DNA of 64,000 nt from Clostridiales bacterium (GCA_030016385.1 JASEJN010000002.1:1-64000), one strand, 5' to 3'. Shown: positions 1-9,496, counted from the first letter of the stretch. Numbers and translations are program-made. The notes: generated by a model from the letters alone, not told the origin.

Positions 1-41
1 TAATTCTTGTGATAATTTTTAAAATAAAGTCGGTTCCGAAT

Positions 42-209
42 AGGGATAAGGTGAAAGGAAAAAGGCATAAGGTTGCATTTTCTCATGTGCTTTTTCTAAT
101 GCTTTTTATCAATCCTGGTATCAATATTTAAATCAATATAGTACTCTCAATCTCTTTAAAATCAATGCCTTTAGCCGTATTCCTTAATCCTAACATACAC
201 CTTATCCCT
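42..209. repeat. Imperfect palindromic intergenic element
   Basis: The gene-free stretch at the window start (1-366) holds an inverted pair, AGGGATAAGGTG at 42-53 and CACCTTATCCCT at 198-209, a perfect 12-bp match. The sequence between is AT-rich with several ATCAAT motifs and only partial further complementarity. It does not match the two other repeat families in this window. It could be a decayed mobile palindrome or a long hairpin; no coding region is visible. Confidence 0.4.
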
Positions 210-225
210 CTCCCCCTAAAAATCA

Positions 226-275
226 AAAATCCCGCAGCCAATCAGGATTTATCCTGCATCTACTACGGGATTTTG
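226..275 (-). terminator. Rho-independent terminator of glmS
   Basis: On the minus strand an AAATCCCGTAG arm pairs with CTGCGGGATTT around a loop that contains its own smaller AGGAT/ATCCT hairpin, followed by a T-rich tail. It lies about 90 bp past the glmS stop codon, so it probably ends the cdaA-to-glmS transcript. Confidence 0.75.
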
Positions 276-366
276 GAATGAACTTTATTTTTATAGAGCG
301 AAGTTTATTATTACGGAGTGGAGTTTATTTGTATTATTCAATATGAACATCCCTGCCCGCTGTACA

Positions 367-2196
367 TTACTCAACCGTTACACTTTTTGCAAGGTTACGC
401 GGTTTGTCGATGTCACAGCCCTTTTCAGCCGCCATGTAATACGCAAGGAGCTGAAGAGGTACGACTGTTAGCACCGGAGCCAAAATCTGGAGCGTCTTCG
501 GTATATAAACTACCTGATCGACTGCCTCTGCTATCTCTTTTTTATCATCGAATGCTATGGCAAATACCTTGCCTCCTCTTGTTGTAACCTCTCTTATATT
601 GCTCAGCATTTTTTCAAAGATATCTTCCTGCGTCGCCAGAGCAATTACAGGAGTGTTGTTTTCAATGAGGGCGATGGGTCCGTGTTTTAACTCCCCCGCC
701 GCATATGCTTCCGAATGTATATATGATATTTCCTTCAGTTTAAGGGATCCTTCAAGAGCAACAGCATAATCGAGTCCCCTTCCTAAGAAATATATATCCC
801 TGTACATGTAGTGTTTTGATGCAAACCTCTGTATATCCTCTTTGCGCTTTAAAACTTCCTCCAACTTTTCAGGGAGAAGAAGCATCTCATCCCTGATGGT
901 CCTGTATTCCTCAACAGTCATTTTGCCATCAAGCCTTGCAATGTACATAGCGATTATATACATGGAAATTAGCTGGGTTACATATGCCTTTGTTGAAGCA
1001 ACTGCGATTTCCGGGCCTGCCCATGTATAGAATATATCGTCCGCCTCTCTTGCAACCGTACTTCCCACGACATTGGTCACGGCGATAACCCTTGCGCCCT
1101 TTGCCTTTGCTTCTCTCAATGCTGCAAGAGTATCTGCGGTTTCACCGGATTGGCTTATCACTATCATCAAAGTCTGCTCATCTATGATCGGATTTCTGTA
1201 TCTGAATTCCGAGGCGATATCCACCTCAACGGATATCCTTGCAAGCTTCTCTATGACATACTTTCCAACGACTCCTGCATGGTAAGCCGTACCGCATGCG
1301 ACGATGAATATCCTGCTTATTTTATCGAGGTCTTCTTTTGTAAGCTTTATATCGTCGAGTTTTATTTCATCTGAATTTGCCATTATTCTGGATGTCATAG
1401 TATTTTTTACCGCCTTCGGCTGCTCGTGGATTTCCTTTATCATGAAGTGCTCATATCCGCCTTTTTCAGCTGCCTGGGCATCCCATGTCACGTTATAAAT
1501 TTTCTTATCCACATGTTTTCCTTCAGCAGTAATTATATTGACAGAATCCTTTGTTAAGACCGCTACTTCCTTGTCATCTAAAAGATAAACCTTTCTGGTA
1601 TGGTTTAATATGGCAGGGATATCGGAGGCAATAAAATTCTCTCCTTCTCCGACGCCTACGATAAGAGGGCTGTCTTTTCTGACCGCAACCAGTTTATCCG
1701 GCTCATAGCTGCATAAAACTCCAAGCGCATACGAACCTTCTATCCTGTGAATAGCCTTTAATACGGCATCTACTATGTCTCCCTTATAGAAATAGTCTAT
1801 CAGGTACGGTATAACTTCCGTATCGGTTTCGGTAACAAAAGTATACCCTTCTCCCGTCAGCCATTCTCTTAAATGGAGGTAATTTTCGATTATGCCGTTA
1901 TGGACAACGCTGATCGTTCCATCCTCATTCATATGAGGATGAGAGTTTATATCGGAGGGCTCTCCGTGTGTCGCCCATCTTGTGTGTCCTATTCCCACGC
2001 ACCCTTTTATAGGCTGCTTTTCAATCATTTTCTGCAGGTTGCAAAGCCTTCCCCTGCATTTTTCCAGTATGATTTTATTTCCATCAAAGACAGAAACTCC
2101 TGCCGAATCATAACCTCTGTATTCAAGCTTCTGCAGCCCCTCCATCAATATGGGGGTTGCCTGTTTATTTCCTATATATCCAACTATGCCACACAT
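367..2196 (-). CDS. glmS: Glutamine-fructose-6-phosphate aminotransferase (isomerizing)
   Basis: GlmS makes glucosamine-6-phosphate from fructose-6-phosphate and glutamine, the first committed step to UDP-GlcNAc and peptidoglycan; it is cytoplasmic. The 609 residues have the family architecture: an N-terminal class II glutamine amidotransferase domain starting MCGIVGYIG, where Cys2 becomes the N-terminal nucleophile, then two SIS sugar-isomerase domains (roughly 290-600), and the typical C-terminus ending KSVTVE. The ATG follows a GAGAGGAG ribosome-binding site. It is the last gene after glmM and sits directly behind a glmS ribozyme, so its mRNA should be cleaved and destroyed when GlcN-6-P is plentiful. 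Confidence 0.97.
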   Translation of the reverse strand: MCGIVGYIGNKQATPILMEGLQKLEYRGYDSAGVSVFDGNKIILEKCRGRLCNLQKMIEKQPIKGCVGIGHTRWATHGEPSDINSHPHMNEDGTISVVHNGIIENYLHLREWLTGEGYTFVTETDTEVIPYLIDYFYKGDIVDAVLKAIHRIEGSYALGVLCSYEPDKLVAVRKDSPLIVGVGEGENFIASDIPAILNHTRKVYLLDDKEVAVLTKDSVNIITAEGKHVDKKIYNVTWDAQAAEKGGYEHFMIKEIHEQPKAVKNTMTSRIMANSDEIKLDDIKLTKEDLDKISRIFIVACGTAYHAGVVGKYVIEKLARISVEVDIASEFRYRNPIIDEQTLMIVISQSGETADTLAALREAKAKGARVIAVTNVVGSTVAREADDIFYTWAGPEIAVASTKAYVTQLISMYIIAMYIARLDGKMTVEEYRTIRDEMLLLPEKLEEVLKRKEDIQRFASKHYMYRDIYFLGRGLDYAVALEGSLKLKEISYIHSEAYAAGELKHGPIALIENNTPVIALATQEDIFEKMLSNIREVTTRGGKVFAIAFDDKKEIAEAVDQVVYIPKTLQILAPVLTVVPLQLLAYYMAAEKGCDIDKPRNLAKSVTVE

Positions 2197-2225
2197 AGTT
2201 TAAATTTCTCCTCTCAGAATTAAAA

Positions 2226-2385
2226 GTAAATTAAATCCATCACCCATCTATTTGTCCCGGCAGTCACCCGCCGGCTTTGTAGATTACTCTCGGTGGTGAT
2301 AAACACCGCAGGACAATCCGCTGAAATCTCGATAAGTCCCGTCCTCGTCAACTCTACCTTTCGGCAAGTCCAAGCGCTTCTTTGC
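2226..2385 (-). ncRNA. glmS self-cleaving ribozyme (GlcN-6-P riboswitch)
   Basis: The minus strand between glmM and glmS shows the conserved glmS ribozyme core in order: A/GCGCUUGGACUUGCC, then GAAAGG, GUUGACGAGG, a UUAUCGAGAUUUC segment, GCGGAU, and a 3' region with UGACUGCCGG. From the family, cleavage is 5' of the G of GCGC, which puts it between 2378 and 2377. The motif order and spacing match the Gram-positive class, and the position immediately upstream of glmS fits. The 3' boundary is approximate. Confidence 0.95.
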
Positions 2386-2389
2386 AATC

Positions 2390-2431
2390 TCAAGCAGGCT
2401 TCACCCCCTCTATATTTAGTTTTACGGACAT
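2390..2431 (-). CDS. Short ORF upstream of the glmS ribozyme (13 codons)
   Basis: Between the glmM stop and the ribozyme cleavage site lies ATG with a near-perfect ribosome-binding site (AAAGGAGGTGAT, 2441-2452, 9 nt before the ATG). It encodes MSVKLNIEGVKPA and then stops 12 nt before the cleavage site. I know no family for it. It could be a leader peptide whose translation affects folding of the ribozyme, a remnant of a longer gene, or chance; the strong ribosome-binding site is the only evidence for translation. Confidence 0.4.
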   Translation of the reverse strand: MSVKLNIEGVKPA

Positions 2432-2468
2432 TACTAATTCATCACCTCCTTTCAGCGAGCCGATACTG

Positions 2469-3815
2469 CTATCTGCATCGCTCTTCAATAAGCTTTGCAA
2501 GATCTTTCGCAAGTATGTTCAATTCATTTTCATCCTTGCCTTCCAGCATAACACGCACAAGAGGTTCTGTTCCGGAAGGTCTTATAAGCACCCTTCCCAC
2601 CCCGTCTAATTTTTTCTCTATATTTTTTATGCTGGATAATATTGTTTCGTCAGTAGTATACACATCTTTTTTGTCATTGCCTACTTTTGCATTATAAAGC
2701 ACCTGAGGATATTCTATCATAATGGATGCAAGTTCAGACAATGTTTTTTTCTTTTTTTTCATTATCGACAGCAACTGAAGCGCTGTAATCAATCCGTCAC
2801 CTGTCGTATTAAAGTCTAAAAATATTATGTGCCCCGATTGCTCTCCACCTATGCAGTATCCATCTTTAAGCATCTCCTCGAGCACATATCTGTCCCCGAC
2901 CCTCGTCTTTACTGTATTTATTCCTCTTTCTTTCATGGCTATTTCGAGTCCTATATTGCTCATTACGGTTACGACAACCGCATTGTTTTTAAGCTTTCCG
3001 TTCTGTTTCATGTAATCGGCACAGATGGCAAGCGTAAAGTCGCCATCCACTATATTTCCCTTTTCATCAACGGCAATAAGCCTGTCTGCATCGCCGTCAA
3101 AAGCAAGTCCAACATCATAACCGTTTTCTACGACAAACTGCCTGAGATGCTCAGGATGGGTTGAACCACAGTTTTTATTTATATTTTTCCCGTCAGGATC
3201 GTTGTATACGGCGAGAACATCGGCCCCAAGTTCCGTAAAAAGTTTCGGGGCAACCGCATAGGATGCTCCCTGGGCACAGTCCAGAACAATTTTTATGCCA
3301 TCAAGATTAACATCTATTGTCGATTTTAGAAAATCTATGTAATCTCTCTGTGCGTTATCGGCTATTTCCCTTCTTCCAAGCTCTCCCCCCGTAGGCGACG
3401 GAACTTCCACGCAGTTGTTCCTGACAAGTGCCTCTATCTTATCCTCGACCTCATCAGGAAGTTTGTAGCCATTTTCATTGAAAAACTTTATTCCGTTATA
3501 TTCCACAGGATTATGGGATGCCGAAATCACTATCCCGGCGTCAGCCTTATATGCTCTGGTAAGATATGCCACGGCAGGTGTTGGGATAATACCTGCGCAA
3601 ATAGCCTCACCGCCTGCGGAGCATATGCCCGACACAATGGCGCTTTCAAGCAAGTCCTTTGAAATTCTCGTATCCATGCCTACAACTATCCTCGGTTTGT
3701 GATCTTTTTTTGTCAGTATATAAGCACCGGCTCTTCCAAGTTTATATGCAAGCTCAGCAGTAAGCTCCTTGTTTGCGATGCCGCGGACCCCATCGGTCCC
3801 AAACATTCTACCCAT
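2469..3815 (-). CDS. glmM: Phosphoglucosamine mutase
   Basis: GlmM converts GlcN-6-P to GlcN-1-P in the UDP-GlcNAc pathway. The protein begins [12 protein letters not shown], has the active-site phosphoserine loop ISASHNP with Ser100, the magnesium loop DGDADR, the sugar-specificity GGEQSGH and the C-terminal RPSGTEP phosphate-binding loop; 448 residues is normal for the family. I chose the ATG at 3815 because AAAGGAG lies about 10 nt upstream; the longer frame from 3836 would run through that ribosome-binding site. In related bacteria GlmM and the c-di-AMP cyclase CdaA share an operon and interact, and that linkage is kept here. Confidence 0.97.
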   Translation of the reverse strand: MGRMFGTDGVRGIANKELTAELAYKLGRAGAYILTKKDHKPRIVVGMDTRISKDLLESAIVSGICSAGGEAICAGIIPTPAVAYLTRAYKADAGIVISASHNPVEYNGIKFFNENGYKLPDEVEDKIEALVRNNCVEVPSPTGGELGRREIADNAQRDYIDFLKSTIDVNLDGIKIVLDCAQGASYAVAPKLFTELGADVLAVYNDPDGKNINKNCGSTHPEHLRQFVVENGYDVGLAFDGDADRLIAVDEKGNIVDGDFTLAICADYMKQNGKLKNNAVVVTVMSNIGLEIAMKERGINTVKTRVGDRYVLEEMLKDGYCIGGEQSGHIIFLDFNTTGDGLITALQLLSIMKKKKKTLSELASIMIEYPQVLYNAKVGNDKKDVYTTDETILSSIKNIEKKLDGVGRVLIRPSGTEPLVRVMLEGKDENELNILAKDLAKLIEERCR

Positions 3816-3908
3816 ATAGTTTTTTCTCCTTTTCATTATATTAAACCAAATATTACAGCTTTTATGATAACATAACAGGATTTCAATTTCAATTTCAAGA
3901 ATATTACA

Positions 3909-3967
3909 GTTCGATTCGTAATATGATCTTATGTTATCTCTGCCTGATTTTAAATTACGAATCGAAG
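3909..3967. repeat. R1 palindromic repeat, internally deleted copy
   Basis: Ends TTCGATTCGTAATATGA and AAATTACGAATCGAAG form terminal inverted repeats. Compared with the full copy at 12566-12664 the outer ends and the ATCAGGC segment are kept but the inner hairpin is missing. It sits between the FAD protein gene and glmM, inside the presumed operon. Confidence 0.65.
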
Positions 3968-4057
3968 ATATTACAAATGTGAGTGCGTATTATATTATTT
4001 GAAATATATTATCGGGAAAGAATCGTGTAAAGCATTTAAGAGTCTGCCAACGATGCT

Positions 4058-5665
4058 TTATCTTTTAAAAGGGGCATAAGTCCTCATTATTTCCTCGGAA
4101 ACTCTCATGCCGTCAACTGCCGCTGAAATTATGCCTCCGGCATATCCTGCGCCTTCGCCTGCAGGATATAATCCCATTATATTTTTAGACTGATAATTTT
4201 CGCCCCGCTCTATCCTTACTGGGGATGATGTCCTTGTCTCTACTGCTGTCATTATGCCTTCCGATGCAAAGCCTCTTATCTTTTTATCAAAATCGGCCAA
4301 CGCTTCTTTCATAACAGCGCATAACTCTTCCGGCAGGCAATTATTCAAATCATTGAATCTGTAACCTCTGGTATACGATGGTTTCACATTTCCCGCCTTT
4401 TTTGTAACCCGGCCTTTTATAAAATCATCGATCCTTTGCACCGGCGCCACATAGCCGCCTCCACCCATCCTGTATGCCGTTTCCTCAAGCCTTCTTTGAA
4501 ATTCTATACCAGACATCGGGCCATTGCCTTTAAAATCTCGTATATTTACGCCGCATACGAGTGCACTGTTGGCGTTTTCGCCGTCTCTTGCATATTCGCT
4601 CATACCGTTCGTCGCCACCCTGCCCTTTTCAGACGCCGCCGCTACGACGATGCCTCCGGGGCACATGCAAAACGAATAGCAAGGCCTGCTATACTTCTTG
4701 CTGTGATATGCCAGTCTGTAACCAGCCGCCTTTAGTTTCGGGTGCGAGGCGAACTTCCCGTATTGTTCCTCATCTATCATGCTCTGTTTATGTTCCACTC
4801 TGAACCCGACAGCAAATGGCTTTGCATCTATCAATACGCCTGAGCCTGAAAGCATCTCTACCGTATCCCTTGCGCTGTGCCCTATGGCAAGTATAAGTAC
4901 GCTGCAGTCGATATTATCCGTATCATTTATGGTTATGCCTGATATCAGGCCTTTCGATACTTTTATAGCTGTAAGCTTTGATGAAAAATAAACTTCTCCG
5001 CCGTACCTTATAATCTCATTTCTTATATTAGAAACAACTCTTTTCAGTATATCGGTTCCTATATGAGGTTTGAAGCTTGTCATAATATCCGAAGGTGCGC
5101 CTGATGCAACAAGCTGCTTTAAAACAGCATCGCATCTCACATCCCTTATCCTGGTCGTAAGCTTTCCATCGGAAAAAGTGCCTGCGCCTCCTTCTCCAAA
5201 CTGTATATTGCATTCCGGATCAAGATCACCGCTTTTCCAGAACCATTGCACTGCATCCAACCTTTCATCTACGCTTTTTCCTCTTTCGAATATCACAGGT
5301 TTATAGCCGCTCTTTGCCAAAGAAAGGCCGGCAAACAATCCTGCCGGCCCGCTTCCTATTATTATAGGCCTCGTACTTAACTTGTTTTTCCCGTATTCTA
5401 TTTTCTCTTCCTTAAAGGGCTCAAGATAAACAACATCCCTTTTATCCATCCCGTCTGCAATCTTGCGTTCATCCTTATCCAGTACAAGTTCTACAGAATA
5501 GATCAGCCCTATGTTGCTCTTATGCCTTGCATCTACAGATTCTTTTATTATTTTAAAGTCCCTTATATCTGAGGCGTCTATTTTTAATCTCCCTGCGCAC
5601 AGCCTTTTTAACTCCGATATATCGTCATCCAGTGAAATCCTCAAATTATTAATTCTTAAAGGCAT
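4058..5665 (-). CDS. FAD-dependent oxidoreductase (COG2509-type NAD/FAD-utilising dehydrogenase)
   Basis: A 535-residue flavoprotein of unknown substrate. After about 95 residues of N-terminal domain comes a Rossmann dinucleotide-binding motif, IIIGSGPAGLFAG (GSGPAG at 104-109) followed by FERG, and near the C-terminus a second FAD-contact region, GLYPAGEGAGYAGGI. No membrane segment is seen. The N-terminal part resembles the small alpha/beta domain usual in this family. It lies 9 bp after cdaR and before glmM, a position that recurs in Clostridia, so a role linked to the cell envelope or to redox control is possible but unproven. Confidence 0.85.
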   Translation of the reverse strand: MPLRINNLRISLDDDISELKRLCAGRLKIDASDIRDFKIIKESVDARHKSNIGLIYSVELVLDKDERKIADGMDKRDVVYLEPFKEEKIEYGKNKLSTRPIIIGSGPAGLFAGLSLAKSGYKPVIFERGKSVDERLDAVQWFWKSGDLDPECNIQFGEGGAGTFSDGKLTTRIRDVRCDAVLKQLVASGAPSDIMTSFKPHIGTDILKRVVSNIRNEIIRYGGEVYFSSKLTAIKVSKGLISGITINDTDNIDCSVLILAIGHSARDTVEMLSGSGVLIDAKPFAVGFRVEHKQSMIDEEQYGKFASHPKLKAAGYRLAYHSKKYSRPCYSFCMCPGGIVVAAASEKGRVATNGMSEYARDGENANSALVCGVNIRDFKGNGPMSGIEFQRRLEETAYRMGGGGYVAPVQRIDDFIKGRVTKKAGNVKPSYTRGYRFNDLNNCLPEELCAVMKEALADFDKKIRGFASEGIMTAVETRTSSPVRIERGENYQSKNIMGLYPAGEGAGYAGGIISAAVDGMRVSEEIMRTYAPFKR

Positions 5666-5674
5666 TTTTTATCC

Positions 5675-6901
5675 CTACCCTTTTGTTATATTGACTTTTA
5701 CTTTTTCAGGGCTGACCGAAGTCACTGTAAGACCGTCCGGAGCATTTACCGTAACCGTGTAATCGCCCTGTCCTCCATCTGCCGGCGCTCCTGAAAGATC
5801 GACAGATGCCAATATTTCCGTATCGGATACGCTGCTTAATGCACTTTGCTGTCCGGATAACGTTACTTTCACGGTTTTTACCGGAGTTTCCGACGCTGTT
5901 AATCCCGACGGAAGATTAATATACTTAACCTGTACATCAAACGATTTGCTTACAATTGATTCCACATCTATACTTACATTTATCGTTTTGATATTATCCA
6001 CTATCATAACTCCTGAAGGGATCGAAAGTTTAACTGTTTTCGTAATGCTTGACGTAATGCTGTCAAGGCTTACAGGCTGTGTATCGATGGAATCGATATC
6101 ATTTATGACAGAGTCATCCCCTGTTATAGTAATCTTCGTAACCGAGCTTGTAATGCCTTTTAATAAGACTCCCTGCGGGAGTTTGCCCGTCTGCCTGATG
6201 TTGATCGGAACGTCTTTTGCCCTCTTAACAGGTATGGTTAATTCAACTGCCTGAGGGTTACAGGTTATTTTAGAATATTCATTCCCGGTAACTAACTTGC
6301 CATCTTTATCCAGAAACTGTAAAGTGGATGATAAAGACAAAGTCGATGATGCATCTTTTATATCGGCCCTGGCAACTACTGAAGTTATTTTATTGATAAA
6401 CATTGAAGCTCCGCTTAAAGTAACCTGCTGCGGGTTTGCAGTCGCCGCCAGTTTGACATATCCCGATTTGACCTGCCCTTTAGTTTCTATATTGACGCTG
6501 GTATTTTTTGTAACAACATCATCAAGTTCCACAGTTATATACAATGGCTGGTTCTCGACCTCTATATCTATCGGTTTATCCTTTATGGTAACAGGTATGG
6601 AATTTTCACCCTTTGTTTTAGTACCTGATGACATATCGGCCTCTGCCTTGATATCCTGAGGCTTTACTGCCAGCACATCACGGCTTCTGCCTTTTATCGT
6701 TACATTTACAGTAATGCCGTTTATTTTGCTTACAGGCGTCAGATTAGCCTGCGAAAGAGAATCGATATTCACTATCTTTACAGGAACATTGGATATTTCG
6801 ACTTCCCTTTCAGGATTTTCCACATTGGTTATATATACCCATAAAATTATTGAAATGAGCACTGCAAGTACCCTGAGGGTTATATCTTTTGCTTTACCCA
6901 T
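5675..6901 (-). CDS. cdaR: CdaA regulatory protein CdaR (YbbR-domain protein)
   Basis: CdaR is a membrane-anchored extracytoplasmic protein that modulates the diadenylate cyclase CdaA. Residues about 8-27 form one hydrophobic segment (VLAVLISIILWVYI), followed by VENPEREVEISNVPV, the typical start of a YbbR repeat, and about four repeated beta-rich YbbR domains up to the C-terminus. Length is 408 residues from the ATG at 6901, chosen because GAGGGTGG precedes it by 4 nt; a TTG at 6919 would include that site. The start overlaps the 3' end of cdaA by 22 bp, implying translational coupling. Confidence 0.92.
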   Translation of the reverse strand: MGKAKDITLRVLAVLISIILWVYITNVENPEREVEISNVPVKIVNIDSLSQANLTPVSKINGITVNVTIKGRSRDVLAVKPQDIKAEADMSSGTKTKGENSIPVTIKDKPIDIEVENQPLYITVELDDVVTKNTSVNIETKGQVKSGYVKLAATANPQQVTLSGASMFINKITSVVARADIKDASSTLSLSSTLQFLDKDGKLVTGNEYSKITCNPQAVELTIPVKRAKDVPINIRQTGKLPQGVLLKGITSSVTKITITGDDSVINDIDSIDTQPVSLDSITSSITKTVKLSIPSGVMIVDNIKTINVSIDVESIVSKSFDVQVKYINLPSGLTASETPVKTVKVTLSGQQSALSSVSDTEILASVDLSGAPADGGQGDYTVTVNAPDGLTVTSVSPEKVKVNITKG

Positions 6902-7731
6902 GAAACCACCCTCTTCCAAATAGTAGTCTTCTTAGACATTCTGTGTTTGATAATCCTTGTCAATATATCCTTCAACCTTTCAGAGTTATAATTTCTTGAA
7001 AGTTTGCCGTTTATGGCAAGGGAAATATTGCCGGTCTCTTCCGATACGACAATGACTATTGCATCGGAGTTTTCCGATATACCTAACGCCGCCCTGTGCC
7101 TTGTGCCAAGTTTCCTGTTTATATCATAATTTTGAGTGAGAGGCAGAAAACAAGCGGCTGCCACAATCCTGTTATTTCTTATAATCACCGCTCCGTCATG
7201 GAGGGGCGTATTGACAACAAATATATTTTCGAGGAGCTGTGATGTAAGAAGCGCGTCCAATTTAACTCCTGTTTCAATGTAGTCGTTAAGCCCCGTTTCC
7301 TGCTCTATAACTATCAGAGCTCCTGTCCTCGATGAAGATAGATTGACCGATGCCTCGACTATTTCGGATGTAATATTTTCCACCTCTTCATCTGTGATGA
7401 TCAATGGTTTTGAATAAAATCTGCTCCTCCCGAGGTGCTCCAGGGCACGTCTTAATTCCGGCTGAAATATTATAATAAGTGCTGTTAAACCTATCTGAAT
7501 GGAGCCGTTTATCAACTTGTACAGCATATACAAGCCTACAAACTGGCTTACCTGCATTATAACGATTATAAGTATGAGTCCCTTTATAAGCGTTTCCGCC
7601 CTGGTTTCCCTTATGAGCATGAAAACCTTGTATAATATATAACTTACAATAAGTATATCTATAATATTGATAAAATTTATATGTTTAAGCAGGCTGAGCG
7701 TACCTGAAAAAGTCAACGATGTATCTCCCAT
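6880..7731 (-). CDS. cdaA: Diadenylate cyclase CdaA
   Basis: CdaA condenses two ATP to cyclic di-AMP, the second messenger controlling potassium, osmolyte and cell-wall homeostasis in Firmicutes. Three hydrophobic helices fill residues about 18-92, followed by the DAC domain with the two catalytic motifs, DGA at 179-181 and RHR at 211-213. The 283-residue length is usual. The ATG has AAAGGGGTGG upstream. It is the first gene of the run cdaA-cdaR-FAD protein-glmM-glmS. Confidence 0.96.
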   Translation of the reverse strand: MGDTSLTFSGTLSLLKHINFINIIDILIVSYILYKVFMLIRETRAETLIKGLILIIVIMQVSQFVGLYMLYKLINGSIQIGLTALIIIFQPELRRALEHLGRSRFYSKPLIITDEEVENITSEIVEASVNLSSSRTGALIVIEQETGLNDYIETGVKLDALLTSQLLENIFVVNTPLHDGAVIIRNNRIVAAACFLPLTQNYDINRKLGTRHRAALGISENSDAIVIVVSEETGNISLAINGKLSRNYNSERLKDILTRIIKHRMSKKTTIWKRVVSWVKQKI

Positions 7732-8041
7732 ATGACCACCCCTTTAACATGCTATTAATAATTATACACCAAATTTTTAGCCCATAGTATAAAAGACAAA
7801 TTTTTTCAGGTGTATATTTTATATTTGAAGAATATTTATACGCCCAATTTTTTCTGCAATTAATAATATGAAACATGTTGTATTTAATATATTTAGCCAT
7901 TTCTGACCTCATTATAATCATTGCCAGAATTTAGTTATCAAATCGAATCCTTTTAAATACTTTTCGGATAAAAAAGGATTTTTAATAATAAAAATAGAAT
8001 TAACATAGATAAATTTTACACGTTGTAAGCAGGTGAAAACC
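7732..8041. other. Divergent intergenic region between cdaA and the zinc-ribbon gene
   Basis: This 310-bp AT-rich gap must hold promoters for both directions. On the minus strand a TATAAT (7761-7766) lies about 30 bp before the cdaA start region, with no good -35 box. A short R2 repeat end (ATTTGAAGAATATTT) is at 7823-7838. No RNA motif or open frame with a ribosome-binding site was seen. Confidence 0.45.
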
Positions 8042-9406
8042 ATGAAATGTACGAAGTGTCAAAAAGAAGTCACGGGCGATCACATCTTCTGCCCTTATTG
8101 TGGCGAGAAGCTGCCTAAAGAGAATATTTCAAACAACGAGGGCATGATATTTGAAGAGTGCAAAAAAGAAATGGCCGATGAAATAGATCATGAAAATAAA
8201 ACCTCAGAAAGCTCCGTGCCCAAGAATTTATCTATGAGAAAGCACAGGCAAAAAGCAGATGATGCATACTTGCATAATAGCAGACACAGCCGCACCGATG
8301 CAAGTGTGCAGGATGGCAAAAGGTCCCGCGGCGAAAAAAACAAGCTTCAGCATTTTGGGGAAGGCATTTTAATAAGCCTGCTGATTATATCCACCGTTGT
8401 ATTGGCAGTATATTTTTCTTATTCACATTTTACCGGAATTGCTTCCAAAGAGTATATTAAAGAAATAGCCGGCATAAACGATCAAATAAGCAAAGCCAAT
8501 AACGAAATGGCAAGTATTTTAGGCAAGGATGATAAAACATTGCCGGCAGGCGATATATCTTCAAAAGCAGACTCTTTAAGCAATACGTTTGGCAAGATAT
8601 TGAGTGAAATGAATGATATTACTCCCCCTGCCAAGTATTCCTCTTTAAATAATGATCTTAAAGATACAATATCCCGAAATAAGGAAATATATGAAATAAC
8701 TAAAAAAATACTGGATGCTCCTACAGGTTCCGATGCTGATAATGATTTGAAGACCTTAAGAAATACCGTCGATCAGTGTATGAATTCCTATACAAGCATA
8801 CGTTTAAGTACAATCAGTTTTTCACTTCCTGACAGCATATCCGGACTTCCCCCAAAAATAGGAGAGTATGTTGATCAGAAAAAGAGTGATTTTGCGAAAG
8901 CTTCAGCGCTTATCGATGTGTTTTCAGACTACTTTAACGATATATCCAAATTGGTTTTGTCATATGATTCGGATATAGAAAATATGGACCAGGTTATAAA
9001 TAATGCAAGGACATTTAAGACAATGAACTCATGGAATGCACTGTACAGTCTCATAAGTAAAAACAGAAAGGCGGTTAATAACATAAAGTCCGAATATTAT
9101 AATATATCAGTGCCATCTTATTTGAAATCTTTTAATAGTGAATTCTCCGGTGTAATCAGCGATACATTGAGCTATTACAGCAAATTAAGGCTTGCCGCCC
9201 AAACCGAGCAAAACTTCAAGGCATACGGTTTTACATACATGCAGATAAGCGAACAGACTAAAAAGTTCGATAAGCTGTACAACAATGCAGATAGTTATAG
9301 GTCTTCCGCCGCTGAAAAGTATCATAAGTTCACAATTGATATGAATACTCAAAAAAACAAATATCTCAATGCAGATTATGTGGTGACGCTTACACAGCAG
9401 AAATAG
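8042..9406 (+). CDS. Zinc-ribbon, single-pass membrane protein of unknown function
   Basis: The 454-residue protein starts MKCTKCQKEV and has a four-cysteine zinc ribbon (C3, C6, C17, C20), a polar and basic linker, one membrane helix at about 108-127, and then some 325 residues rich in Lys, Asp, Ser and Asn with predicted helical stretches. The order suggests a cytoplasmic zinc ribbon and a large outer domain. I chose ATG 8042, 6 nt after AGGTG, over a GTG at 8033 that overlaps this site. Zinc-ribbon/one-helix proteins are common in Firmicutes but I recognise no family for the outer domain. Neighbours give no functional link. Confidence 0.75.
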   Translation: MKCTKCQKEVTGDHIFCPYCGEKLPKENISNNEGMIFEECKKEMADEIDHENKTSESSVPKNLSMRKHRQKADDAYLHNSRHSRTDASVQDGKRSRGEKNKLQHFGEGILISLLIISTVVLAVYFSYSHFTGIASKEYIKEIAGINDQISKANNEMASILGKDDKTLPAGDISSKADSLSNTFGKILSEMNDITPPAKYSSLNNDLKDTISRNKEIYEITKKILDAPTGSDADNDLKTLRNTVDQCMNSYTSIRLSTISFSLPDSISGLPPKIGEYVDQKKSDFAKASALIDVFSDYFNDISKLVLSYDSDIENMDQVINNARTFKTMNSWNALYSLISKNRKAVNNIKSEYYNISVPSYLKSFNSEFSGVISDTLSYYSKLRLAAQTEQNFKAYGFTYMQISEQTKKFDKLYNNADSYRSSAAEKYHKFTIDMNTQKNKYLNADYVVTLTQQK

Positions 9407-9496
9407 ATTCCCTGCATTTTCTTTAAAAAATATATCAAAGCTTATCCGCAATGCATATTATATATGGATATTTATATATAAATTGGGAGGATATTT

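Noticed and set aside
2293..2697. 134-codon plus-strand frame across the glmS ribozyme and the end of glmM
   Set aside because: It is antisense to the conserved ribozyme core and to glmM, has no ribosome-binding site and no recognisable protein features.
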